Positions 11,346 to 22,627 of a DNA stretch of 27,038 nucleotides are shown here, one piece after another. Made by a program: the position numbers and the translations under genes. The stretch lies in assembly GCA_051453625.1 (NCBI GenBank), contig JBOZIK010000001.1:237517384-237544421 (forward strand), in the 5' to 3' direction. This stretch comes from Welwitschia mirabilis (lineage: Eukaryota; Gnetophyta; Gnetopsida; Welwitschiales). The stretch's first letter is position 1. Each line of letters starts with the position of its first letter. Under the pieces are notes generated by a model. That model was not told the DNA's origin, ran no database searches, and worked only from the letters and a program-made list of their open reading frames with translations.

Positions 11346-12270
11346 TGTTTATATTTCATAGCTTGAAGCTTTTTTCTAATTTTCTTAACTCTTTCTTCCA
11401 ACTACTGGGTGGAGGGGCCTTGTAATAACCTTTTATTTGAAGCATCAAATCAAGTAGATGAAGTCCTACATACCCTTCCATACAAGGTCTTGAACAGAGT
11501 AGATCTAATAGATTCCTGGTAGCTATTATTATAATTGAACTCCACCAATGGCAAATGAGTTGTCCATGTACCATCAAAATTTAAAATAACCATTCTTAAT
11601 AAGTCCTTTAAAATTTGATTTATCCTATCATTTTACCCATTAGTTTAGAGATGAAAAGTTATACTCAAATTTAGTTTCATTCCCAATTCCTTATGAAAGG
11701 TAATCTAAAATATGGATGTGAACTTACTGTTCCTACTTGAAATTATCACCTTAGGAATTTTGTGGAACCTAACAATATCGCTAACATACTTCCTAATAAT
11801 TTGCTTAGCTATATCTGTCATCTTCATTAGATAGAATTAAAAAATCTTCATCAATAGGCCTACTACAACAAAGATAGAAACATAGCCTTTCTTAGTCTTA
11901 GGAAAACCTATAATAAAATCCATACCTATGGCTTTTCACTTCTACTCTAGGACATTATTATAATAAAGAAGTCCTGTTAGATGCCTATGCTTAGCCTTGA
12001 CTAATTAATAAGTCATGCAGTTGCTAAAAATTTAGCTATCTTCAATTTCATTCCTGGCCACTAATAGACTTGCTTAGTATCTCTATACATCTTATTAACT
12101 CCTAAGTGGATGGAATATTTAATTGCATGAAACTCCTCCAAAATTAGATTCTTAACAATTTCCATGTCAAGAACCATAATTTTTTTTAAATAACAGATCA
12201 AATCATCCATTGAAATGGTGAATCCTTCCAACCCAACTTCTCTCACCCTTATACATAAAGGGAAATTCCA
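11346..12270 (-). pseudogene. Integrase zinc-binding and catalytic core, inactivated
   Basis: At the N-terminal end, the minus strand near 12061-12150 reads FHAIKYSIHLGVNKMYRDTK, the HH half of the HHCC zinc-binding domain; the CC half is lost to stops around 12000. The core follows: MDFIIGFPKTKKG keeps the first catalytic Asp (codon 11918-11920). The region normally carrying the second Asp reads IISSRNSKFTS, with Ser at 11735-11737 where SDR is expected. The glutamate helix reads NDRINQILKDLLR, with Asp where Glu is usual. HLPLVEFNYNNSYQES then matches the conserved region after the core. With two of three DDE positions changed and many stops, it cannot be active. Confidence 0.85.
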
Positions 12271-13260
12271 TTGTTCTTTTAAGATCATGTTATGTAGCTT
12301 GTTATCCACTCTCAGATTATAAAGTGCATGCCTTTTTCTACTCAAGGAATCAGCTACCACATTTGACTCTTTTTCATGATAATTTACTATAAGATAATAA
12401 TATTCCANNNNNNNNNNNNNNNNNNNNNNNNNNNNNNNNNNNNNNNNNNNNNNNNNNNNNNNNNNNNNNNNNNNNNNNNNNNNNNNNNNNNNNNNNNNNN
12501 NNNNNNNNNNNNNNNNNNNNNNNNNNNNNNNNNNNNNNNNNNNNNNNNNNNNNNNNNNNNNNNNNNNNNNNNNNNNNNNNNNNNNNNNNNNNNNNNNNNN
12601 NNNNNNNNNNNNNNNNNNNNNNNNNNNNNNNNNNNNNNNNNNNNNNNNNNNNNNNNNNNNNNNNNNNNNNNNNNNNNNNNNNNNNNNNNNNNNNNNNNNN
12701 NNNNNNNNNNNNNNNNNNNNNNNNNNNNNNNNNNNNNNNNNNNNNNNNNNNNNNNNNNNNNNNNNNNNNNNNNNNNNNNNNNNNNNNNNNNNNNNNNNNN
12801 NNNNNNNNNNNNNNNNNNNNNNNNNNNNNNNNNNNNNNNNNNNNNNNNNNNNNNNNNNNNNNNNNNNNNNNNNNNNNNNNNNNNNNNNNNNNNNNNNNNN
12901 NNNNNNNNNNNNNNNNNNNNNNNNNNNNNNNNNNNNNNNNNNNNNNNNNNNNNNNNNNNNNNNNNNNNNNNNNNNNNNNNNNNNNNNNNNNNNNNNNNNN
13001 NNNNAGAAATAGTTCCTTCAAATTTTCAATGCATGAATGATTATTGCTAGCTCATCATAGAGATATCTGCCTAGAAGCATAAGCTATCACTTTACCATCT
13101 TACATCAAGACTACTCCTAAGCCTTCTCTTGAGGCATTTGTGTAAACTGTATAAGGCTTTCCTGGTTCTGGCATCCTTAACACGGATGCTAAGACAATAA
13201 TTTTCTTAAGCATTTGCAAAGCCTTATCAAACTTATTGGTACATTCAAACTACTTATTCT
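12271..13260 (-). pseudogene. RNase H domain, inactivated, mostly hidden by a 597-N gap
   Basis: Minus-strand fragments flank the gap at 12408-13004. Upstream, KALQMLKKIIVLASVLRMPE is followed by PGKPYTVYTNASREGLGVVL, a stop, then DGKVIAYASRQIS. This is the start of Ty3-type RNase H; the catalytic Asp of the TDAS box is Asn (codon 13136-13138, GAT/C to AAT). YDELAIIIHALKI follows, then a TGA where the family has Trp. Downstream of the gap, ESNVVADSLSRKRHAL is the hallmark end of RNase H before integrase. The enzyme would remove the RNA strand during reverse transcription; this copy lacks a catalytic residue. Confidence 0.85.
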
Positions 13261-14116
13261 TTTGTAGTAATGAGGTCAAGAGGGAAGCTACCTTAGAAAC
13301 GTTCTTTATAAATATTCTATAGTATCCAATAAGACCGAGGAAGCTTCTAAATTGTAACACTAATTCAGGCTTAGTCCATTTTACAACAACTTGAATTTTA
13401 TCCTTGTCCATACTAAATCCTTCTTAGAAAATCACATGACCCAAAAATTTAACCTTAGATAGCCTAAACTCATACTTATTAGGATTTGATAAAAATGATT
13501 CTTTCATAAGGTATCAAGTACTATCCTAAAATGCTTCTCATGAGCCTCCTTAGTTGGAGAATACACTAAAACATTATCAATGAAAACCACCATAAAATTA
13601 TCCAAATAGACCTTGAAAATACCATTCATCACTACCATGAATTCTATAGGTGCACTGGTAAGGCCAAATGGAACTACTTGGAATTCATAATGACCATACC
13701 TAGTTCAATAAGTTGTTTTGAAAACATCTTTTTCCTTTGATCCTAAGTTGATGATATCTAGAATTAGGATCAATCTTAAAGATAAATCAAGCATACTTAA
13801 CCTTATTAAACAAATACTCTATCTAAGGCAAGGGATAACTATTTCTTACTATGATTTTATTCAACATTCAGTAGTCTACACACACCCTCAAGCTTTCATC
13901 CTTCTTTTTAACAAAAAGGATCAATGCACCCATAGAGAAATACTTGGTATAATTAATTATTTATCTAGAAGTGTAGTTATCTGATTCTTCAACATAGCTA
14001 GCTCCATAAGAGACATCCTGTAAGGTGTCTTAAAGATAGATACTATACCAAGCTTAAGGGTTATCTCAAAATCCTTGTTTTTACTAGGAAAGAACACTAA
14101 TAATTATTCAAGAAAA
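13261..14116 (-). pseudogene. Reverse transcriptase, inactivated (FIDN box)
   Basis: The minus strand shows the RT landmarks in order: TPYRMSLMEL; ALILFVKKKDESLRVCVDY with a stop after it; NSYPLP; FKIDPNSRYHQL, with the first catalytic Asp kept; [38 protein letters not shown]; and FRSFLGLIGYYRIFIKN. The YxDD-type box reads FIDN: the last Asp codon is AAT at 13573-13575, a G-to-A change that abolishes catalysis. A frameshift lies between YHQLRIK and the RYGHYEF block, and there are at least four stops. Domain order and motifs are those of chromoviral RT. Confidence 0.9.
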
Positions 14117-14262
14117 NNNNNNNNNNNNNNNNNNNNNNNNNNNNNNNNNNNNNNNNNNNNNNNNNNNNNNNNNNNNNNNNNNNNNNNNNNNNNNNNNNNN
14201 NNNNNNNNNNNNNNNNNNNNNNNNNNNNNNNNNNNNNNNNNNNNNNNNNNNNNNNNNNNNNN

Positions 14263-14660
14263 AGGACAGATGATGGGTAGCCAAACCTTTTGCCTATTCG
14301 CCTTTATCACTATAACTTATATAGAAAAGAATTTAATATAAGCCCTATTTTTTTGAAACCAATTCATGCCCAAGATAACATCGAAATGTCTGAGTTCTAG
14401 AACTAGAAATTGTGCCAAGAAGATATGAACTCCAATTATAATATTACACTAAGTGGTTTTGCTAAGACCCTTCACTATACTACCATTAGGAAGTTCCACT
14501 ACCACTTTATTTTCAACATACAAGATAGTAAATAACTATTGAGACATATTAAAAGATATGAAAGAATCTATAGCTCTAGGATCTAATAAAATTTTAATAG
14601 AAACATCAAATATAGTTTCTGTTATTTTTAAGATCACTGATAGTTGAACATCTTCTCTGG
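14263..14660 (-). pseudogene. Aspartic protease, degenerate
   Basis: The minus strand reads ILLDPRAIDSFISFNMSQ, then KVVVELPNGSIVKG, then FDVILGMNWFQKNRAYIKF. In Ty3 elements the protease active site is D(S/T/P)GAxxSFIS, and the domain closes with LGMDWL. Here the catalytic Asp remains but the next Gly is Arg (DPRA), and the closing Asp is Asn (LGMNW), again G-to-A changes. The 146-N gap at 14117-14262 separates it from RT. The enzyme would cleave the gag-pol polyprotein; this copy should not. Confidence 0.75.
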
Positions 14661-15023
14661 ATATAGATGTGTATAGATTTTTGACATCAATTGCTCCTTG
14701 CTGATCTCTTCTTCTCTTGGGGTAATTCCTAATAATATGAGATCCTCTAGAATTATAGCATCTAGTAGCCTTAGAATCCTATGATTTAATTCTTATAATT
14801 GAAGATGGTGATGCCACAGGTATCTTACCTCTTTCCTGCGATTGTCTGGCCTCCAACTTATTCACCCTAATAACCTCATACTGACCTCTAACTCTACCTC
14901 CTTTTGGGTTTCTGTAAAAGGGTCTATTCTTGGTTTGGGTTTTCCTCTACTCGTGGGGATTTTCTCATCTATCATGAAAATTGTTGCTATTAGACTAGGA
15001 TTTATTAGCTCATCTTATCTTTT
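14661..15023 (-). pseudogene. Gag C-terminus with remnant zinc knuckle
   Basis: Near 14700-14770 the minus strand reads RCYNSRGSHIIRNYPKRRR. Nucleocapsid knuckles follow CX2CX4HX4C; here the first Cys and the His are kept, while the second and last Cys read Ser and Tyr. It is followed by the protease, as expected. The more upstream part (14830-15023) is basic and polar without a clear motif, like the linker before the knuckle, and contains stops. Confidence 0.65.
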
Positions 15024-15815
15024 NNNNNNNNNNNNNNNNNNNNNNNNNNNNNNNNNNNNNNNNNNNNNNNNNNNNNNNNNNNNNNNNNNNNNNNNNNNNN
15101 NNNNNNNNNNNNNNNNNNNNNNNNNNNNNNNNNNNNNNNNNNNNNNNNNNNNNNNNNNNNNNNNNNNNNNNNNNNNNNNNNNNNNNNNNNNNNNNNNNNN
15201 NNNNNNNNNNNNNNNNNNNNNNNNNNNNNNNNNNNNNNNNNNNNNNNNNNNNNNNNNNNNNNNNNNNNNNNNNNNNNNNNNNNNNNNNNNNNNNNNNNNN
15301 NNNNNNNNNNNNNNNNNNNNNNNNNNNNNNNNNNNNNNNNNNNNNNNNNNNNNNNNNNNNNNNNNNNNNNNNNNNNNNNNNNNNNNNNNNNNNNNNNNNN
15401 NNNNNNNNNNNNNNNNNNNNNNNNNNNNNNNNNNNNNNNNNNNNNNNNNNNNNNNNNNNNNNNNNNNNNNNNNNNNNNNNNNNNNNNNNNNNNNNNNNNN
15501 NNNNNNNNNNNNNNNNNNNNNNNNNNNNNNNNNNNNNNNNNNNNNNNNNNNNNNNNNNNNNNNNNNNNNNNNNNNNNNNNNNNNNNNNNNNNNNNNNNNN
15601 NNNNNNNNNNNNNNNNNNNNNNNNNNNNNNNNNNNNNNNNNNNNNNNNNNNNNNNNNNNNNNNNNNNNNNNNNNNNNNNNNNNNNNNNNNNNNNNNNNNN
15701 NNNNNNNNNNNNNNNNNNNNNNNNNNNNNNNNNNNNNNNNNNNNNNNNNNNNNNNNNNNNNNNNNNNNNNNNNNNNNNNNNNNNNNNNNNNNNNNNNNNN
15801 NNNNNNNNNNNNNNN
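15024..15815. other. Assembly gap of 792 N inside gag
   Basis: Unknown sequence. By position it should hold the middle of the chromovirus gag between the capsid-like domain and the zinc knuckle. The open frames that span it are artefacts of reading through N. Confidence 0.95.
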
Positions 15816-16432
15816 TATCTTTTCCAAGGCCTTTGCAAATGTCCTTGACTAGAACAATCTGATATACCTATGAATAATAGGATACAAAAAAATCATAAGC
15901 CTTTGAATTTTAACTGATTCATTTTGGGCTATCTCTGATACGTACATCAATAACTGTATAAAGTTGTTCTCATATAGAGCTATTGACATCAACTCCTATC
16001 TAAGGTTGTAGAATTATTCTATTTTGAAATTTTTATAAAACTCCAATATAAATCTAGCTTGGAAGAGCTCCTCAAATACTTCCCAAATGACCTAAATAGG
16101 AAAGGTGGATTGTGTATTTTCCACATCCCACCAGAAGGCTATACTTTTTCATAACTGATGCATAATTAAGGTGGTCCTTTGTCTAGACATGAATTTAAAT
16201 ATCTGCAACTCTTTATTAATGGAAATTAACTAGACCTTATCTTTAGTTGCATTGTCTTCCTCTTTAAAGATTAAAGGATTTGTTCATTGCAAATGATTCA
16301 TCAAAATTTGATTTTCTTTCTCATCATTTCTACCATCTCTTCTATGTTGAAGCCCTTCCATAATTGGTTCATCATAGTTACCAAGAATATCACATCATCA
16401 AAGGGAGGTTCTACAGCTATCCTAAGGTCCAT
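15816..16432 (-). pseudogene. Gag capsid-like domain (Retrotrans_gag), degenerate
   Basis: A possible start ATG lies at 16432-16430 (MDLRIAVEPPFDDV), 95 bases inside the 5' LTR edge. Further on, the minus strand reads SIAFWWDVENTQSTFPI, then a stop, VIWEVFEELFQARFILEFYK, and MYVSEIAQNESVKIQRL. This follows the plant gag pattern: an A-x-x-WWD block, then a W-x-x-F-x-x-x-F-x-x-(K/R)(Y/F) helix, then a region near APE(I/L)V before the gap. Several stops and at least one frameshift break it. Gag would form the particle that encloses the element's RNA. Confidence 0.7.
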
Positions 16433-16505
16433 TTATCTTAGTAGATTTAGAAGGATACACTAGATAAATGCTAGGATAAAATTCATTAATAAATTTTACT
16501 TTTCA

Positions 16506-16527
16506 ACCTAGTTCTTTAATACAAAAA
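16506..16527 (-). other. Primer-binding site, tRNA-iMet type, decayed
   Basis: Starting a few bases inside the right LTR edge, the minus strand reads ttgtattaaagaactaggtt. Compared with the complement of the plant initiator-Met tRNA 3' end (tggtatcagagccaggttt), about 15 of 19 positions agree if a 2-base insertion is allowed, and most differences are transitions. Its place next to the LTR agrees with the right LTR being the 5' one. Confidence 0.6.
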
Positions 16528-17595
16528 TATAACACCTAATTCTTTATACTTAACAATTAGCATCATAGGTATAGTTTTCAAGACAATGCTCAATATTTAG
16601 AAGTTTTCTCAGTTGTAAAAATAATAATGAAGAATACTAATTGATACAATATATACTTGTAATTTATTTGATATATGGAAATAAGTTTCATGGGTTTATA
16701 TGTTAGGTTAAATATATATCTAGGATTTTCAAGGTATATTTAATTATGTCAAGCTAAATAACTTTTTACTCCAACTAGAGTTTATACTTATCTCTTTAGG
16801 TACTTACGGATATACCTAATAAATTATTGTTTCATGGTTATAGATATTATAATTGGTATGAATGTAAATTTCTTGTAAAATTTTTGCTTATGACTAACAT
16901 GTCCACCTATCTAATGAAAATTATGATTTATTATATCATTTATAAGAATAAAATAAACTGTTACAAAATAAAGTGAGTAAGACTTAAACCCACAACCTCT
17001 ACTAATCATTCCTAATTTGATTAAAGTAGCCAAGGCTACTAGCGAATATTTGAATGATTTTTTATATACTCTTATTATAAGTTGCATTAAGGTTAACTAT
17101 TATTTTGGTTTAGATGATTTAGTCCCCAAGAATGGATCCCATATTTGTTAATCTTTGTGCATATTGATTAGGGCTATAAAGGGGAAAGAGTAACTTAGTT
17201 GATAAGAGAAGACCAAAGAGTGACAAGGTAGGAGGCTGGCATGAGGCTAGTGATGGTAGTAGAAAGAACTACCATTTAGTGCTTAAAAAAGAACAAGCGG
17301 CTATGCAAGAACATAGGTAAACTATAGTAGATTGCATAAGAGAGAGTTGCTTTAGATAGTACAGGCTGAAGAAGGTAATGGTCTATGTTTGCAAGTGATC
17401 AATGGTACATAGTAATGCATAACAAGGTGAAGTAGCATAGACCCTTGAAGTTGGATAGGAAATGTAGAAAATAAGTATTAAGATGGATTAAGCAGGGATG
17501 AAAACAGTAGTTAAGGAGTATAAGGAGGTACATAGAACATGATTTGTGAAGGCTAAATGCAATAATTAGTGGAGATGCCAGCAGTGCAAGTTGGA

Positions 17596-17597
<2 letters not shown>

Positions 17598-17628
<31 letters not shown>
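17598..17628. repeat. (TA)n microsatellite
   Basis: 31 bases of alternating T and A at the place where the other LTR has a GA tract. Confidence 0.97.
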
Positions 17629-17631
<3 letters not shown>

Positions 17632-19740
17632 GTAGATCACAAAGACAGAGGCTAGGCAGAGAGTGATGTAAGTCTCAGAGGTCGATAGAGAGATGTGGTA
17701 TGTAAAGAGAGGAGTAGATGCACTGTAAAGGAGAAGTTGTGTCAACTATGGCAAAGAAATGCAGATATGTAGCTAATAGGGAAAGAAATGTAGATATGTA
17801 TTTGAGGTAAGTGACATAGGGCATGATTTTAAGTGGAAGGTGAACATCATGAAGAAAAGGAATGTGAAAGAGGGAAGTGACTTCATGCATAAATAAAATG
17901 CATAAAAAAATAATATAACCTATGAATCCATCATTTCCAAAAATAAGTTGATAACATGTCGTAGACTAAAGTTGAAAATAAATAAAAGTTGATTTAATTT
18001 TTTATTATTCAAGTGGAGTGTTAAACTCCAAACTTCCTAGTTAACAGCAAGAATACAAACCAGATAATCCAAGGGAAACTTAAAATTTAATGGAAAGATG
18101 ACTATAGATAAGGATTAACTCAAGTTCAATATAGATGAATGACTTTAAATCTCATGATGTAGAGCCTAAGTTAACTCATCTCTTACTAGATATAGCTTGT
18201 AGCTCTTCCATTAAAGTAATTAACCAAAAAAAAAAAAGATATAATTTAATATTTAAAAAGCAAGAGTTCATAATACTTATGAGGTAACATCTATAACAAA
18301 AAACACATCAACTTTTTATTTTTCCATGAATAAGACTTCATTCCTATTATTTTATAATATTAAGTACAAAATATTTTACTATAACATGTACAAGAAATAA
18401 AGTATAGAAAGGGAATACTTTAAAACTAAAATACCATGAGATAAATTAAATAGTAATTTATCATAACACACTTTTATTAATGGATAATAAGTCTTTGTAA
18501 TATGTATACATAATTGAGACATAACAGCTAAAAACTAACACTGACACATAACAGCTAAAAACTAACTCTAACTAAGACACATGCCTTATGACAACTGAGA
18601 TAAAGAACAACACAACACTTTCACATGACTATAGAAGTAAACACAGAAGTGACATATAATTAACAATACAATTATTAGTTCAACTCAGCTTTCCTGCATG
18701 CAACATTTCCTGCATAANNNNNNNNNNAATCCATGACATGGAATAAGGTGGGAAGGTTTCTAAGGACAAGATAGACAACTTGATCATGATTGTTAATATA
18801 ATTAACATTATCTTATTTAGTGATAATTTACCATATTAACAAAAGTAAGCCAGTTTCATACAACTAGAAGGGACAAGATTATTTATAATGGTGCAAATAT
18901 CTTTTTCTTTATTCCTAAAGGTTTGGTCCCACGGCCTTAAGACTCACAACAAAGAGCTTCACTCTCTAAGGTTTAAACAACTAGTTATCTTAACTAGAAT
19001 TATAATCATAATTTATTTTCATCAAATTCCATGATTAATAAGAGATTTAGGATTCATAAGAGTTTAGTCATGATAAATCAATTATCATGAACAAGAATAA
19101 GATCACTTGAGTTTTACAAGAAGATCACAAACTCAAACACACAGACTCTTAAAAGACTTACATAGATGAAGGTAACAGATCACAAGTTATGAGAATTGTC
19201 CACATACATATAATAGAAAGACATGCATATTACATTTATTCAAGCTATAAAATACAAGATAAGAGATTCCAAAACACAAGAGATGCAATTATGTAAAAAG
19301 GGAGTTTATGGACCACACTTATCCTTAACGAAGTTTACATGGTCTAGGAAGAAATTCGACTCCACATGATCAAGTCATAAAGTATGACTCTAAGGACAAA
19401 GACTGCATGTTTTTATGATAAGGAACTAATAGTAGGAGTGATAATAAGGTTAAGTTTGAATAAATAGTACATGTTTCCTTAACCCTTCCTTTCCAAGTGT
19501 GGCCACTAGATGTGAACAATAACATAACATCATCTAATAAATAATCTTCACTACATGCATTCATTAATAATCATGAACTAATAGTAAAGATCACATATAA
19601 TTACCATAGCATGAATAAGATATGCGTAAAAAATAAATATCAAACTACAATTATAAGAAATATAAATTATATAAAAAATCTAGTGTTAACAGCATCTAAC
19701 AATTAGTCATGCATAATTGATATAAAAAATCAACTATAAT

Positions 19741-20195
19741 TCTAACAAGATGATAACTCCAAGTTAAATTCCAATTAAAGGTATAAATAATATCTTTCAT
19801 TAACATAAAAGTTTACTGTTACTTTTACTTTAATTTCCTTTACTTTTAATTGGAAGATAACTTATTTATTATTTAAAAGAAACTTTTAATATCTTAATAC
19901 TTATAAAGAAAACTAAGAAANNNNNNNNNNNNNNNNNNNNNNNNNNNNNNNNNNNNNNNNNNNNNNNNNNNNNNNNNNNNNNNNNNNNNNNNNNNNNNNN
20001 NNNNNNNNNNNNNNNNNNNNAACAAGATAATAACTCCAACTTAAATTTCAATTAAAGGTATAAATAATATCTTGCATTAACATAAAAGTTTACTATTACT
20101 TTTACTTTAATTTCCTTTACTTTCAACTAGAAGCTAAATTATTTATTATTTAAAAGAAAGTTTTAATATATTATTACTTCTAAAGGAAACGAAGA
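19741..20195. repeat. Direct duplication of about 180 bp across a 100-N gap
   Basis: 19738-19920 (aacaagatgataactccaag onward) recurs at 20021-20195 with several differences, on either side of the gap 19921-20020. The left LTR has one copy, near 10638. The few-percent divergence suggests two haplotypes or two repeat copies laid end to end, although a real short duplication is possible. Confidence 0.75.
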
Positions 20196-20231
20196 AAATT
20201 TTCTAATCTTGGCAAAACTCTAGATGTAACA

Positions 20232-20236
20232 GTTCA
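20232..20236. repeat. Possible right target-site duplication (gttca)
   Basis: This would pair with gtttt at 5714-5718, three of five bases matching. It is plausible for an old insertion but weak. Confidence 0.3.
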
Positions 20237-20641
20237 AAGCAAGGATAGCTAAAATCATCATATTTTTACATGTATCATATGTGAACATAATGGAAACCAT
20301 GTAGTGGCATTGTAGTGCCAATTTACTTATGGAAATGATGTTGTAGCATTATAGATAGTTTAAATAATAAGTAACTCAACTTTTAAAAGTTAAAGTAGCT
20401 TGATTTTATTTCTTCTAACTTATATTACATGAAAACATCAAATTTAACTTAAAAATAACTAATAACATACAAATTATAGCTCTTTAAATGCAAATTTTTA
20501 AGGTATTAATATCATAAAAGGTTGTCATATCATTCATTATCATGTATCTAGTGCTAAAATAAATAAAAATCCTTGCATTGGTAAGTGGATAAGATATAAT
20601 AATAGAAAAGGAACTATGCATCATCTATAGAGCTTCTAGGC

Positions 20642-21918
20642 TAAAGTAATCTTTTATGATCTTCATTTTCATCCTCAATCTCGATCTTTCAATAACAATA
20701 ATTGCAAAAATCCTTAAACTAGATAATAATGCATCATTTTGAGCTTACTAAGTGTTTGAGGTACCTATCGCTTGAAAAGTACAAAAATACTTCTAATGAT
20801 AGTTTTAGAGTTTGAAATGAAATACAAAATNNNNNNNNNNNNNNNNNNNNNNNNNNNNNNNNNNNNNNNNNNNNNNNNNNNNNNNNNNNNNNNNNNNNNN
20901 NNNNNNNNNNNNNNNNNNNNNNNNNNNNNNTGAAATGAAATACAAAATAATGACTACTAATATCTTAGTTTATTAAAATTCAGGCTCTATTACACCTCCC
21001 AATTAGTTTTCTTATATGTTTCATGAAAGTGATGATGATAATAGGAAGGAAGCCTACTAATAATCAATATATTTATGTCTTTAAGATCTAAATGTTAGTG
21101 TTGTAAACAAAGAAACATAGAAAGTAATAGAACCAACAATCATGAAAGTATAACATAGGAGATATTAAATAAAATGTAAATAAATTAAAAACTTCAAACT
21201 TTTATTCATTAATATATAGAGTAAAGTAAAACATTTATTTATTTTTTTTTAAAAAAAATATGGACATTATCTAGATAAAATAAAACACNNNNNNNNNNNN
21301 NNNNNNNNNNNNNNNNNNNNNNNNNNNNNNNNNNNNNNNNNNNNNNNNNNNNNNNNNNNNNNNNNNNNNNNNNNNNNNNNNNNNNNNNTGAAGTAATCTT
21401 TTATGATCTGCATTTTCATCCTCAATCTTGATCTTTTAATAACAATAATTGCAAAATTCTTAAACTAGATAATAATGCATCATTTTGAGCTTACTAAGTG
21501 TTTGAGGTACCTATCACTTAAAAAGTAAAAAAATACCTCTAATGATAGTTTTAGAGTTTGAAACAAAATGCAAAATAATTATTACTAATTTCTTAGTTTA
21601 TTAAAAATTTAAGCTCTATTACCCCTCCCAATTAGTTTTCTTATATGTCTTATGAAAGTGATGATGATACGAGGAAGGAAGCGTACTAATACTTAATATA
21701 TTTATGTTCTAAGATCTAAATGTTAGTCTTGTAAACAAAGCAACATAGAAAGTAATAGAACCAATAATCATGAAAGTATAACATAGGAGATATTAAATAA
21801 AATGTAAATCAATTAGAAACTTCAAACTTTTATTCATTATTATATAAAGTAAACTAAAACTTTTATTTATTTTTTAAAAAAAAGGAAAATATGGACATAA
21901 TCTAGATAAAATAAAACA
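20642..21918. repeat. Duplicated block of about 0.65 kb within unit 2, around a 100-N gap
   Basis: 20642-21288 and 21389-21918 are the same segment, a few percent apart; unit 1 has it once (about 2175-2730). The first copy contains its own gap (20831-20930), flanked on both sides by tgaaatgaaatacaaaat. The copies meet at the gap 21289-21388. A haplotype or collapsed-repeat assembly error is the simplest reading. Confidence 0.8.
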
Positions 21919-22457
21919 CACTTAAATATCATATCATAAGATAGTATTATAAAAGATATTAAATCAAACAAAATCCATACATGATAAATATGTACTATCA
22001 TGAAAAAATGATGAAGCATTATATACCAAATATTGATATAGATGTAGGTTTATAGCTTAAGAAATAATGAGTTAAACTGCACAACCTAAATGAAAACTAT
22101 GATTTTAAGGTGAAAAATACATAACTTAATCCATAATTTATTTTAGAAAAATAAATTACAAGTAAAAATAAAAATATTTCTTTTAGATTAATATTTTTAA
22201 AACGAATAAGAATAGATCCTTCCCAATGCTCATATTTGTCTTGAATATGACCATGTAAGACACATAGCTCTTATTTCATCACACACACAAAAAAATATTT
22301 TTATATTTTAAAGAAAAACATAAATAATAAAGATTTTTTTTATCTCTTGGTTTTTTAAAGATTTTATCAATTTACATCAAATGATAAATCAAAATAGAGG
22401 TAAACATAGAATATATTATAAAGAAGATTCATAACTAAGCAAGCTTTTACTAGTATA

Positions 22458-22625
22458 GATCCAAATATACATGAATGCACAATATCATCCANNNNNNNNN
22501 NNNNNNNNNNNNNNNNNNNNNNNNNNNNNNNNNNNNNNNNNNNNNNNNNNNNNNNNNNNNNNNNNNNNNNNNNNNNNNNNNNNNNNNNNNNATCCAAAAA
22601 TACATGAATGCATAATATTATCCAA
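22458..22625. repeat. Near-identical flanks around a 100-N gap
   Basis: The 33 bases before the gap at 22492-22591 (atccaaatatacatgaatgc onward) recur directly after it with a few C/T or A/T differences. This is the same artefact pattern as at the other 100-N gaps. Confidence 0.75.
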
Positions 22626-22627
22626 AA

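Larger units (their letters stand above)
5719..20231 (-). mobile_element. Ty3/gypsy chromovirus LTR retrotransposon (Tekay/Del-like), complete but dead
   Basis: Two long direct repeats (5719-10849 and 16528-20231) flank a 5.7-kb interior. On the minus strand the interior holds, in order, a primer-binding site, gag, zinc knuckle, protease, RT, RNase H, integrase, chromodomain and polypurine tract. Domain order with integrase after RT makes it Ty3/gypsy. The C-terminal chromodomain and the integrase tail motif (VFHIS followed by an RKC-type stretch) place it among chromoviruses, most like Tekay/Del, which also carry multi-kilobase LTRs. Every domain carries stops, frameshifts or lost catalytic residues. 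It sits inside unit 2 of the flanking tandem repeat. Internal gaps at 12408-13004, 14117-14262 and 15024-15815 hide parts of RNase H, the protease-RT junction and gag. Confidence 0.9.
16528..20231 (-). repeat. 5' LTR of the chromovirus
   Basis: Partner of 5719-10849. Edges are tataacacct at the inner end and gatgtaaca at the outer end. Allowing for the gap and repeat at 19741-20195, it is about 3.4-3.7 kb long. CpGs have almost all been lost compared with the left copy. It includes small gaps at 18718-18727 and 19921-20020. The open frames at 17675-17890 and 19370-19564 are not conserved as frames in the other LTR and carry no motif. Confidence 0.85.

Noticed and set aside
12374-13050. Open frames of 215 and 224 residues
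   Set aside because: They are almost wholly N from the 597-base gap. The real content is RNase H on the minus strand, read from the flanks.
14842-15852. 336-residue plus-strand open frame, and two overlapping minus-strand frames of about 270 residues
   Set aside because: Most of their length is the 792-N gap, and the readable ends show no domain on the plus strand.
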